Assembly: GCA_030844895.1 (NCBI GenBank)
Contig: CM061231.1
Coordinates: 155,091,889 to 155,155,888, forward strand
Source: Ambrosia x helenae
Taxonomy: Eukaryota > Streptophyta > Magnoliopsida > Asterales > Asteraceae
Direction of reading: 5' to 3'
DNA length: 64,000 bases
In this document: piece after piece, positions 1 through 10,257 of the stretch
Layout: every line of letters starts with the position of its first letter
Position numbering within the stretch: position 1 is the first letter of the stretch
Program-made: the position numbers and the translations under genes
Notes under the pieces: generated by a model
The model's database searches: none
The model's input: the letters and a program-made list of their open reading frames with translations, nothing else
What the model was told of the DNA's origin: nothing

Positions 1-179
1 TCTTTAAAATTATATTTAATGTTCGGATTTTCTCTGCATTTCATTCCATCTTTCATAAGGGTTTTTTTATTGTGGTTTGTTATCAGTCGTAGTTTCCACA
101 TTTGCGGTTTCAAGCTTTGATTGATTCTCACAAGTCATACGTGTAAAGATTCGTAATTTGTTTCTTTTTATTGTATAGT

Positions 180-262
180 TTTCGATGGGCAAGTGGCAAG
201 AAAAAGAGATGTCACAGAATACCGAATTTGTCCTGAAATCCAGACTCCATATGAAAGTAAGG
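180..262 (+). other. Possible short exon, product not recognised
   Basis: After a TATAG acceptor-like end, plus-strand bases encode a short open piece (DGQVARKRDVTEYRICPEIQ and a few more residues) ending at a GTAATC donor-like site. It has ordinary codon use but is too short to identify. Bases 263-1650 show only AT-rich sequence with no supported gene. Confidence 0.2.
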
Positions 263-908
263 TAATCATATTGTAAACTTTATAAAATGAAATAAAATGT
301 TAAAGTTTATTTCTTATTTTTTTTATTGTTTAGGAATTATATTAATTCCATATTTATTTATGTAATTTTTATCTAACAAAAGCTAACAAAGTTAATGGTG
401 AGACTTTTCTGCAAGAACCAAGTAAAACAGACAACATTGAATACTGAAATGTCTATACAAAACAAAACACATAACACAAATTTGGGAATCACAATTCTGT
501 CTTAAAAAAACTTTAAAATCTAAATGGCAAGTATGTAGTTAACATAAACACATTAAATGTAAAATCCATGCTTATGAATGTGTAGTAACAACTGTGGAAG
601 ACAAACCATATTAAACATAGTTGTATAACAACTACAATGATAAAGGACTATGTTTCTTAATAAAACAAAACAAATAAGGTAATGTAGAAATCCACTTACA
701 AATGTCTTTGCTTCCACGGCCTGAACGAAACTCAATGTGAAAAAATCACTATATTCGAAACACAGAGATAAGTAATTGAATGATAAAAGTGTGATAATGT
801 TGATTGAATAACTGTGAAAGACTTGTATTGATGTAATTATATAGGTGAAGTATAAATATGGGATTAATCTAATTTTTAGCTTGATAGGTAAAAGATACTT
901 AAAATTAG

Positions 909-945
909 CACATTTAGTGCATAAATTAGCACATTTAGTGCATAA
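909..945. repeat. Tandem duplicate of a small palindrome
   Basis: The unit TTAGCACATTTAGTGCATAA occurs twice in a row. Each copy contains the inverted pair GCAC-atttA-GTGC and could form a tiny hairpin. No function is evident. Confidence 0.6.
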
Positions 946-1657
946 AATGTTGTCAAACGTATTGACTGGTGTTTGAATGAGTATCCTTATCAATATATCA
1001 ATTATACCTCAATAATTGTTGTGTGATTAAAAGAATTGAATTATATTAATTTGTTTTTTTAGTATATATATTTTATATTATCAAATAATGTATATGTTAA
1101 TCGGACTAAGCTAATTGAGACATGATTGATTAGTCAACCTTTGTTACAAATATAGAATTAGATAGAATTGACTTTTACAAATTAACGTAATTGTTAGTAT
1201 TTATGTTTTATTTTGGACCAGAAATGTAAATTACTTTAGATTATGCCTCAATGATTGTTATGTAAATACAATCATTAGATTATATAGCTTATATCAAATA
1301 TAGATAAATATTATAAAATTAGTGTTCAGTATTGAAAGTAAACCAAATTTGAACAAAAAAATAAATTACAAAAAACAAAAACCATAGATGAGATAATATA
1401 AGTATAATGAAAGAGAATCAAAAATAAATTCAGACAAACAATCGTTTTATAGCATAGTAGTAACCAAGAAAGTTTTTATTTGTAATAAACATTATTAGTC
1501 TTCACATCAGACTCCATTTAAGCTTCAATTGCCTCATCATCGTTCTTAACAGGTGATACTGTATTGTTCCCAAGCAATTCATATACTGCTGTCAGCTTGC
1601 GTTTAGTTTTTACCATCTTTACCAGAGATAATCGAACATTCTTCATCATTAACTTAC

Positions 1658-2056
1658 TTGATCAAAAGACTGAAACTTTTTTGTAATTTCAGAAATAATA
1701 AACTTGTCATCAGTTAGGTTAGAAAATCCATAAACTTCATCAAAGCTTTTCAAATTGTAATCAGTGATGGAGATTTTAAATGCAAAAACTCTATCACGTA
1801 AATAAAATAATTCATCTGGAAACTTGACAGTGTGATCAACCTGTATAAAATTAAAATTATTATTGTTTTATGTATTTATAAAAAAATATATCACAAAAAA
1901 TAGAAGTGTATGATATATAATAATAAATATACAACCTGTGTATTTTCCTCAATCAACGTATTTGCAGACATTGGAATAACTACAGTTGCCTCATTATGAA
2001 ATAAAATTAGTTCAACATCACCAGTCGCATCTTGAACACGTACATGAATTCTAAAC
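1658..2056 (-). pseudogene. RPA1-like OB-fold exons (Helitron/transposon-associated)
   Basis: Two adjacent exons fit a single-stranded-DNA-binding OB fold of the RPA large-subunit type. Exon 2056-1936 has an AG acceptor and GT donor and encodes a piece with the key string VQDATGDVELILFHNEA, typical of RPA1-like proteins. After a roughly 95-bp intron, 1840-1658 encodes a second piece (FPDELFYLRDRVFAFKI, then FSNLTDDKF). An upstream candidate exon at 3330-3243 encodes MAYHKGDKFFKVIHDPSARVL. No continuous RPA1 reading could be built, and the region between 3180 and 3060 reads into a stop, so this is probably a decayed element gene rather than the cellular replication factor. Confidence 0.55.
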
Positions 2057-2080
2057 CTGATATATAATAAGTAAAATAAT

Positions 2081-2511
2081 GTGAGTAAATTCGTATACAT
2101 TATGTATTCAAAGTCAACGTTAGATAATCAAGGAATATAACTATTTATCTTAATGTATATTTATTGACAGTAAATTCGTATTCAAAGTCAAGGTCAATAA
2201 ACATATTGACTTTCCTTATACATTCAACAATGGAGTAGAAGGAGACCATCAATTTCGCCTTAACATGTATGAAATTGGACCCGTAAATTCGTATTCAAAG
2301 TCAATATGTTATTGTAGAAGGAGACCATAAATTTCGCCTTAACATGTATCAATTCCTTATGAATAATGTGAGTAAATTCGTATACATTATGTATTCAAAG
2401 TCAACTTTAGATAATCAAGGAATATAACTATTTATCTTAATGTATATTTATTGACAGTAAATTCGTATTCAAAGTCAAGGTCAATAAACATATTGACTTT
2501 CCTTATACATT
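2081..2511. repeat. Direct duplication of about 145 bp (period 287)
   Basis: The stretch starting GTGAGTAAATTCGTATACAT at 2081 is repeated almost exactly from 2368. Both copies run about 145 bp to CTTTCCTTATACATT. The spacer contains further copies of AAATTCGTATTCAAAGTCAA and a repeated AGAAGGAGACCAT. This lies between the RPA-like exons. Confidence 0.85.
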
Positions 2512-3497
2512 ATGTGTTTACATATTTATAAGATAAATGTTATATAAGGAAGTCAAAGTCAATAAACATAATGGTTTTTCTAATACATTATGCATTTTGA
2601 GTCGATACATAATTAATGGTCTAATTCCATTTGCTGCATATAAATGTGTTTACATTTTTATAACAAAGAATAAACATATATAAGGCAGTCAAAGTCAATA
2701 CACATATTTAACATCATTAAATTTTAGTCAAATTATATAATTAAATGTTTTCAAAATTTCCGAATAACAAATGTTTATATTAGGAAGTCAATTTCAATTC
2801 TTAAGTTAATATCAAATGGCGAAATTTCAATTCCTAAATAATCGCGGCTTGCCACTACTGATTAACGTATACACATTCTAACAATTACAACATACCAAAT
2901 ATTATGTAAAAATCTAAATGTTATTGTATATAATAATGGAATATAGTTATGATTTTAATGATTATTGACTCACAGTCAATTCGTACGCATTTACACATAT
3001 TGACCATAATTAAATTTTAGTCAACTGCATAATTACACGTTTAAATTCCAATTAATATCAAAGTCAAAAAGAACAAACCAAGATTGACCATGGTATGTGG
3101 AAACTTTAATGTTGTTGTTGCGTAAGTTTCTAGATAACAAAAAACTGTTCATGGATTTCGGCAATGTCTGGACGAACACGTAAAAAACAATTATAATAAG
3201 GAATAATTTTTTTTTAAAAAAAAATTAGAAAGACTCATACCAAAACTCGTGCGGAAGGGTCATGAATAACCTTGAAGAATTTGTCACCCTTGTGATAAGC
3301 CATAATCAAGTTCTTTGTCCTAATGAAATCCTGTTCTTCAAATGCAAAACAAATATTTGTTAATGTAACCATAAACTCAAGCAAGTTTTTTTTTTTCAAT
3401 TTCACGAAAACTATAAACTGATTTCATTTGAATCCTGTTATTAAAACCACAATCATATTACATCAATTATTTGGACAATAATACAATGATTAAACCT

Positions 3498-4060
3498 GAT
3501 CGTAAACAGTTGTGTATCCATTTCATCCAATTCAGAAACTTGATCCTAAACAGTTTATATACTTATGTTAATAAAAAAACGTTTTGATCATTACAAAAAA
3601 ACCGATTTTATTTGGTAGAATATTGATGTAATACGATGTTGATTTTCCTGTGCAGAAAAAATGAATATATAAACCGATTTTATTTCTGTTTGATGTAATA
3701 TGATCGTAAACAGCTATGTATGCATCTCATCCAAATCAGAAACTTTATCGTAAACAGTTTAGATGATTATGTTAATAGAAAAACGCGGTGATCATTACAA
3801 AAAAAACAGATTTTATTTTTTACAAGTTTGATGTAATACCATTCTGATTTTTCTGTGTATTAAAAAGAAAATACATAACGGATTGTATTTCTCTTTGATG
3901 TAATATGATTGTAAGCAGTTATGTATCAATCTCATCCAAATCAGAAAAATGATAATAAAACAATTTCGTGACTTATATTAATCGTAAAACTTTTTGATCA
4001 TTACCAAAAAAAACCGATTGTTTTTCATTCATGATTGATGTAAAATGATAAATATAAGAT
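3498..4060. repeat. Tandem array, about 2.7 copies of a 204-205 bp unit
   Basis: Units begin GATCGTAAACAGTTGTG at 3498, GATCGTAAACAGCTATG at 3702 and GATTGTAAGCAGTTATG at 3907. Each is followed by a CATCTCATCCAAATCAGAAA-like segment, an A-run with CCGATTTTATTT and a TTTGATGTAATA end. Divergence between copies is moderate. It lies inside the Helitron-like element near its 5' end. Confidence 0.8.
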
Positions 4061-4870
4061 TAGACGGACAACATACCTTGTAAAAAGAACAATTAGAAAG
4101 GAATGAGGAACGAGAAAGGAATTAGGATATGAAGGATGAACAATGTATTAGGCTAGGAAGGAGAAAGAATGTTTTAACATTAGGATATGAAGGATGAACA
4201 AATGGATGGTGAGAAAAAAAAAAAGAAGAGGTTTATATACTAAGAACACATGGAGCTCCATTTACCATTTGGATCCTAGGAGACCCTTTCAAAAGCTAGG
4301 ATTCAACCCTAGTATTTTCATTTATTATATAGATAGATTAATAGATTAATCATCCAAAATTTTATGTGCAACCCATTTGACTTCTCTAGCCCACATCCAT
4401 TCTACAGCCCACTTCACTTTTGTGGATGAGAAAAAAAAAAAACATTTGAAAATTAGATTCATAAACTCAATATTTTAACAAACTTATAGTTTATGTTCTT
4501 GTATGTGCTTGAAACACTTTACATGAATTCACATTCCATATACTCAAATATAAAAGTAGTGTCTAATAAGCCAACATGCATTTTCCAAGATTAACATTGA
4601 TCCCATACATTGATATGAAATGGAATCGACAATAGGAAGATAATGAACCGTAGCTAGAAAAATTTTATAAATGAACAATAAGACACCGTACATTTGAGAA
4701 ATAGAGCCGGTCTCCCAAGGTTTTACTTTCAAGAGGTAAACCAACAATATATAGGAATAAAATGAGAATAATTACAAATGAACCATGAACAAATCATATA
4801 TCTTAATCATGGTAAAGATAATTACACTATGTTGCGTCAATGGCGGGATGGATGTTTCAACCCAAGCTTA

Positions 4871-5185
4871 GGGGCTGTTTGGTTGATTAAGTGCTGAATC
4901 ATTAAGAGGTCTGAATGGTTAAGAGGTCTGAATGGTTAAGCGCTGAATCATTAAGTTGGACCTCTTAATGGTTAGTTTTCTTGTCCCACGTTAGTAGGGG
5001 AGCCTCATTAAGGTTCAGCCTAGTTCAATGCTTAATAGTTCAGTGCTTAATGGTTCAGCAACATCTCAAATCTTAATGATTCAGACTTAACCATTCCATT
5101 CAGAAGCTGAAACAAACACATTGAATGCTGAATCATTCAGCGCTGAATGGTTAAGAGCCTCATTAAGAGGCTACCAAACAACCCC
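4871..5185. mobile_element. Tourist-like (PIF/Harbinger) MITE, copy 1
   Basis: A 315-bp element begins GGGGCTGTTTGGTTGATTAA and ends CTACCAAACAACCCC, with TTA on both sides (4868-4870 and 5186-5188). The 3-bp TTA duplication and the GGGGCTGTTTGG terminus are typical of Tourist MITEs. The interior repeats motifs such as CTGAATGGTTAAG and GCTGAATCATTAAG in both orientations. There is no ORF. Confidence 0.9.
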
Positions 5186-5819
5186 TTAATTTAATCCAAA
5201 CCTGTTTGGACCCACAAAATAGTATTTTGATCTGAATAGATTTTCACCCGAACACGTTTTGTCTCAAACTAATTTGAATCAAGCCCACTTCTGCTATACC
5301 CTACTCGACAATCAACACCACCCACCTTTTCCAGCGTAATTCTTTTTATTAAATATAACAACGAAAGCTATGTTATTAAATTTTAGTTAATTTTTTGAAA
5401 ATTATAAACATTTAACTGTTGATGGGCATAATTATACCCACATTCAAGTGTATAAAAATGCTTAAAAAGTGTATGTATAATTGATTTTTAAAATTATTAG
5501 TTTAACGCTAAAAATTTAAAATCATAGTTTAGATTAGTAAGAGACTTGACTTAATTCGATCTGACTAGTTGTTGGTGGTGGGTTGAGAAGGCGGTGCGTG
5601 AGTGGCCGCTTAAAGGTTATGAACACAGATAAATGAATAAATAGGTAAAATTTTCATTCAACATCATTTTGAAGATTAATGGTTAAAAGGCTTGCTGGTT
5701 TATTCGGTGTTATGTGAGTAAAACAAACACACTTAGGGGCTGTTTGGTTGATTAAGTGTTGAATCATTAAGATGGTCTGAATGGTTAAGAGGCTCTGAAT
5801 GGTTAAGAGCTGAATCATT

Positions 5820-7239
5820 TGTGACAACCTGCACCCTTCACTTTTCATAAATGTGCATAATTGGTTCCTCAACTATTTCAAAACTTTCATTTTTAACCCT
5901 CGTATTTTAATAGGACCAAAATTCACAATTTAATAAAACTGATAATTTTTATAAGTAAAAGTATGCACGTATGTTTCAGACCTTGATACTCAAAGCCCTT
6001 AATTTTCGGTCCTAAAACAATTTAGAAACAGAATGAAACAAGTCTAGAACTTAAAATTGATTAAATTAGAAAAATTATTTTTTTAGCCCTCGCGGTCTGC
6101 TAAGACAGTCTCAGTCAAAGTCCCAGTCAAAGTCAAAGTCTCAGTCAAAGTCCCAGTCAATGTCCTAGTCAAAGTCTTAGTCAAACAGTCAAAGTCCTAG
6201 TCAAATATTCAATTCGTCATAAAACCTTACTTTATGGTGTTGACCAATTTTAATGGCTAATTGAATCCAAAACTAGTATAAAAACCCACCTATGACCCAT
6301 TACACTTTGCACCTCTAAATCAATTGTTTCAATTCGATTTCACTCTCCCTCATACCTTTCTTCTAGAGTATATTACTTCTACATTTGAAGCTTTGATTAT
6401 AAGCTCTTGTAATTGGCGAATTGGAAGCTTGATATATTTTCCTATTCGGTTTCTTTTCTTCTAAGTTGGACTAGTTTCGTTGTTGAACCTTTGGATTGCT
6501 CGCATTTTCACGCTCGCTTAGTCATCTAGTCATTTGGCGAAAGTGAGTATTTCCTATCCCCTTTTTTTGCTTTTATTCATTTTTGGGGTGTTACATGTAC
6601 ACTTATACAAATTACAAATACAAGTTCACATTTATACAATACAATTCTAGTACTATGTGCATTTGCTTACAAACGTGCTTTATGCTTAGACATTTCATGT
6701 AGAATACATTTGTACTTAGTGAAATCATTAACATTGTACAAGCCGACCTTAACATTGGATAGCGCTATTGGATTGACAACCCGCCTAAGTTGATTCTCCC
6801 CCTTTTTCATCGGAGAATCCATGGTCATTGTTAAGTTATTATCCAATTATACAGTCACATGATTGATTTCGCTCATTTGTATGATACATAGTTTACATAA
6901 ACGCACTGTAGCTTGCACTTGAATTGTATAACATTTTTCAACTTACTATATGTATTAAAACTAGGAATGCTCACCAACATTTCATATGTTGACAAAACTT
7001 ATTTTGTACATGTTTCAGGTCCAGTTTGATCTTAGTTCCATAGCATTGGATTTTAGTACTTGCTTTTAATAATTTATTTCAATTTTCATGTTTTGTTCAG
7101 ACTTTTGTATTTTTCTCATTTCTTCCATGTAAGACAATTTAAATTATTCAATAATATATTTACATTTTAGTACCATGTGCTTTTGAACAACGTCACTACG
7201 TGACACCTCGATGATTCCGCCATCGGTTATGGTGTTACA
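5820..7239 (+). mobile_element. Solo LTR (LTR retrotransposon family A)
   Basis: The 1420-bp sequence starts TGTGACAACCTGCACC and ends CGGTTATGGTGTTACA, with a perfect 5-bp duplication TCATT (5815-5819 and 7240-7244). TG...CA ends, a 5-bp duplication and no internal coding region mark a solo LTR left by recombination between two LTRs. A second member lies at 52511-54549; both end with GCCATCGGTT then GGTGTTACA. It contains a minisatellite at 6104-6210. Confidence 0.9.
6104..6210. repeat. CAGTCAAAGTCC minisatellite inside the LTR
   Basis: An imperfect array of about nine short units (AGTCAAAGTCC, AGTCAAAGTCT, AGTCCTAGTCAAAG) of 6-12 bp lies upstream of the likely transcription start in the LTR. 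The second LTR copy at 52511 does not show an obvious equivalent. Confidence 0.75.
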
Positions 7240-7562
7240 TCATTCAGCATCGCTTATTAGCTTAATGGTTCAGCACTTAATCATTCCATTCAGATGCTGA
7301 AACAAACAGTGTGAATGCTGAATGATTCAGACCTGAATGATTAAGAGGCTGATTAAGAGGCTACCAAACAGCCCATTACGCTATCTTCCTAAGCTCACTT
7401 AGGAAGAAAATAAAAGAAATAGAAATATTTTCTTCCCTTTCTATTCATTTCTTTCCAACTTAAAACACATATTTTTTTCTTTCTTTTTATTTCCTTTAAA
7501 AAAAATTTAGAACACAAGCAAACTATTTTTTTTCCATTTCCTTTGTTACTACGCAGCTTTAA

Positions 7563-9418
7563 CGGCATGTGTAGTGGCATCGTTTTCAGGCGTTTTAGCC
7601 AACCATAGCGTCGGGAATACCGCCCTCCCAGGCGCTATGGTGGTATCCAGCCTTCAACATAACGAGCGTTTTGCATGGATTGTTGTGCCTTTGACCGTTG
7701 AACGGTCGAATCTTTAATAAAAAAAAAATTCTGATTTATTTTATTTTTATCTATATATATACATCTTCTTCTACATAACATAAACACACACATATACAAT
7801 CCAAAACACACACACTAAACACTCAAAGTTAGATCAAGCCAACACACAGAGATGAATCCTTTCGGTCGAGGTTTCGGGTTTGGTTCCCAAACCAGTGGCG
7901 ACAACACCCGACCTATAGCTCCGGGTTCAGGTTCAAACCCGCAAAGTTTCACGAACCTGTTAAACCAACCGTATGGTTGGGACCCGAACATGTATAACGT
8001 TAACATGGGAGGGAGTTTTGGGATGCCCATGGGAGGTGGGTTTGGCCAAACACAAGTGTATGGGACATCCCAAATGTCCGGCTCTTCAAATGCTTGGCAA
8101 GAGTCGGTTCTGGAGACACAAGGCCCGGTTGAAGAGGAAGAGCCCGTGCGAGGCAAGGCAACCGGCCGACGGCACACAAGAAAAGAGACGGGCGGTCGTG
8201 CCAAAAAAAAACGTTATACCATGGACCGACCACGAGTTGTACTCGTTAACCCGAGCGTGGGTTGACGTGTCGGAGGATCCTGAAGTCGGTAAGATATATA
8301 TTTTTTGGTTATGTTATATTTTATTACATATAGTTTTTTAAACGGGTACTTATTTATATTATTGGTTTGTTTTTTCAGCCAACTACCAATCCAAAGGCGA
8401 TTTTTGGAAAAGAGTACGGGCAATATTTTTTGATCTCTCTGGTAAAGGAGAGGGCTACCGGGAGAACGATTCGATATCAGGCAAGTGGACCGATATCAAC
8501 AAAAAAATGCACAAACTTTCAAGGCATTTATCAGCGCACCCGGTACGGGTGGAAAAGTGGGCAAAGTGACGAGGGTATTTTTGTGGTGGCTTTGGAAGAA
8601 TACAATCAGACATACGGGAATTTCCCGTACGTAAAATGTTGGCGCGTGCTGAAAGACTGCACCAAATGGCACACCGTCCGCCCAACGGTTGGAACTTCTT
8701 CATCTAGGGCCAAAAATACGAGCCTTCAAAAAAGTCGAGGACCCCTGACTCGGTTGATCCCGAAACGCCTACGTCTGACGCGCGTTATGTCGACCTTAAC
8801 TCACCAGAAGAAAATCCCTATTTTGCAGGGGAGGAGGGGGCGGAGGAGCTACCTCGTCCCGCCGGTCGACGGGCTGCTCGAGCCGCACGGACGGAGTCTT
8901 CGTCGGGGTGAACCAGTTAATCCCGGCATTTGCTGAAATGAACCAGCGGCTCCAAGACTTACGCGACATCGGGGCTCAGCGTATCCAAGAAAACCGAGAG
9001 GTGGTTGACATCATGAGGGCATGACAGTTTGAACGCGACTTTGCGTTTTACACGGCAAATCACGACCACCTAGAGGATAAAGCGTTGGAAATGTGTTTGA
9101 AACAAAAGAAAAAAATCGAGGAAAAATATAACCTTTGATTATTTTTATCTTTTATTTAGGGTTTGTAATTTTTTTTTAGTATTTGTTTTTTTTGTTTGTT
9201 TTAGTATTTGTAATTTTTTTATGTTTAATGAAATATTATTAACTATTTAATATTTTTATTTAAATAAAAAACAATAAAAAGCAATGGTTACCCAATCATT
9301 TATAACCCCTACATAACCCTCCTTTCCACTACACCTCTTTTTCCATAACCCCCTTTCTATTACTTTTTAATATTTTAATACCATAACCCCCACATAACCC
9401 CCATCACTACACACACTC
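7563..9418 (+). mobile_element. PIF/Harbinger-type element carrying only the Myb/SANT ORF
   Basis: The left end CGGCATGTGTAGTGGCAT and right end CCATCACTACACACACTC are imperfect terminal inverted repeats (11 of the first 16 bases match). They are flanked by TAA (7560-7562 and 9419-9421), the duplication expected of this superfamily. The single gene inside is a broken Myb/SANT-like ORF (7852-9138). No DDE transposase ORF is present, so it would be non-autonomous. The outer 120 bp on the right is C/A-rich with repeated CATAACCCCCACATAACCC. Confidence 0.75.
7852..9138 (+). pseudogene. Myb/SANT-like DNA-binding ORF of a PIF/Harbinger element, broken
   Basis: The family is the trihelix/Myb-SANT protein that serves as ORF1 of plant PIF/Harbinger elements and is often misannotated as glutathione S-transferase T3-like. 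The N-terminus from the ATG at 7852 is Gly/Pro/Asn-rich. The Myb part (PWTDHELYSLTRAWVDVSED) is in another frame after a run of nine A at about 8204. An intron GT (8288) to AG (8378) then leads to NYQSKGDFWKRV and DSISGKWTDINKKM. From about 8515 the expected reading shifts again (GWKSGQSDEGIFVVALEEYN, then KCWRVLKDCTKW). The C-terminal coiled part near 8940-9138 (AEMNQRLQDLRDIG) has an in-frame TGA at 9022-9024. At least three lesions make it non-functional. Confidence 0.8.
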
Positions 9419-9421
9419 TAA

Positions 9422-10180
9422 TGTTAACTAATTCAGAAGTAACCCTGCCAAACAGCCTAGTGTTTTTTTTAACCAAACAGCCTAGTTAGTTTTGAGGGCA
9501 GTTAAATTTAGTTGATGGGATTCTCGATTGTACAAAAAGCCCACTCGGTTGCCCAGTCTTTCATACGCACATGCAGTTCGACAATAAGTTTCGGTTATTC
9601 AATCGGTTTTTGTCAGTTATAACTTGACGATCACGGTAGCCTATGTTAGCAGTGAGGTAACCACACGATATCTTTGCTCTTGCTAATTCCTTCAGATTAT
9701 ACGTAGATTCAGTAAATGGAATTACGCCTTAAAGGTGTTCGATGAATTGCCTGACTGACTGACTTATCTTTTATCAATGTACCTGTCCAAGCATAAATCC
9801 ATTATATATTTACCTTTTAGCATTATTCATTTCAAAATTCAAACTTGGCTTTCAGGATCTGTTTTGTCAAATACAAATTAGGAAATTTTATATCATTGCA
9901 ATCTTTTTCTATAAATGTTTAAGTAACAATTTAACTACAATAACAACCATACCCAGTAATTCCCACAAACAGTAAAACTATTGGTAGGGTCTGGGCAGGG
10001 CAGGGTAGTCACAATTTAACTATTGATGCTAATTAATTAAGAACTGTAAATAAGGCTTAGTTTTGCTCCTGCCTTGACATATGCACAATAAGATATGAAG
10101 AACTTGGTACAATAAACACAATAATTTAGGCTTATTCTACTAATAATTTAGGATTCACCGCTTCTTTTTAATCTAATTTC
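9422..10180. other. Intergenic, no gene seen
   Basis: AT-rich sequence with no ORF, repeat array or motif that can be supported. It separates the Harbinger element from the 3' side of the NSP1-like gene. Confidence 0.5.
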
Positions 10181-10257
10181 CAATGTTTTTAACGCCGAAC
10201 TAGTCACACTACCAGTTCAGTGGTCGGACCGGTTCAACTGGTAGGTTTGGTCCGGGG
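10181..10257. mobile_element. Fragment of a CCGG-rich hAT element, abutting the NSP1-like stop
   Basis: It begins CAATGTTTTTAACGCCGAAC and runs through GGTCGGACCGGTTCAACTGG to GGTCCGGGG. This is the same terminal style as the hAT elements at 36517 and 48922, which start CAGTGTTTTGAAACC and CAATGTTTTTATAACC. Only one end is present. It stops within a few bases of the expected stop codon of the neighbouring minus-strand gene. Confidence 0.55.

Larger units (their letters stand above)
1..4337 (-). mobile_element. Helitron-like element, 5' part, with RPA1-like exons
   Basis: Read on the minus strand, the sequence from 4337 starts with TCTATCTATATAATAAATG after an A, the usual 5' look of plant Helitrons (TC start, A/T insertion site). 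Downstream on the same strand are exons resembling replication protein A large-subunit (RPA1-like) OB folds, which plant Helitrons often carry. The 3' end (hairpin plus CTRR) and any Rep-helicase ORF are not seen and would lie left of the window. The rest is AT-rich intron-like sequence with tandem repeats. The assignment rests on the 5' end plus same-strand RPA exons; the left limit is unknown. Confidence 0.5.
5736..7375. mobile_element. Tourist-like MITE, copy 2, split by a solo LTR
   Basis: The left half (5736-5819) begins GGGGCTGTTTGGTTGATTAA after TTA (5733-5735). The right half (7245-7375) ends CTACCAAACAGCCCA before TTA (7376-7378). The halves become continuous when the LTR 5820-7239 and one copy of its TCATT duplication are removed. 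The same family occurs at 4871, 13358 and about 41961. Confidence 0.9.

Noticed and set aside
553..993. A 146-codon minus-strand frame
   Set aside because: AT-rich, Ile/Leu/Phe/Tyr-biased, contains a tandem repeat (CTKCANLCTKCANF) derived from the palindrome duplicate, and no family signature.
2081..4060. CRISPR-like array
   Set aside because: Units are 145-205 bp and imperfect with no short spacers; the context is a plant transposon.
7815..8703. Overlapping minus-strand frames across the Harbinger ORF
   Set aside because: Antisense to a recognisable Myb/SANT reading; low-complexity composition follows the plus-strand gene.
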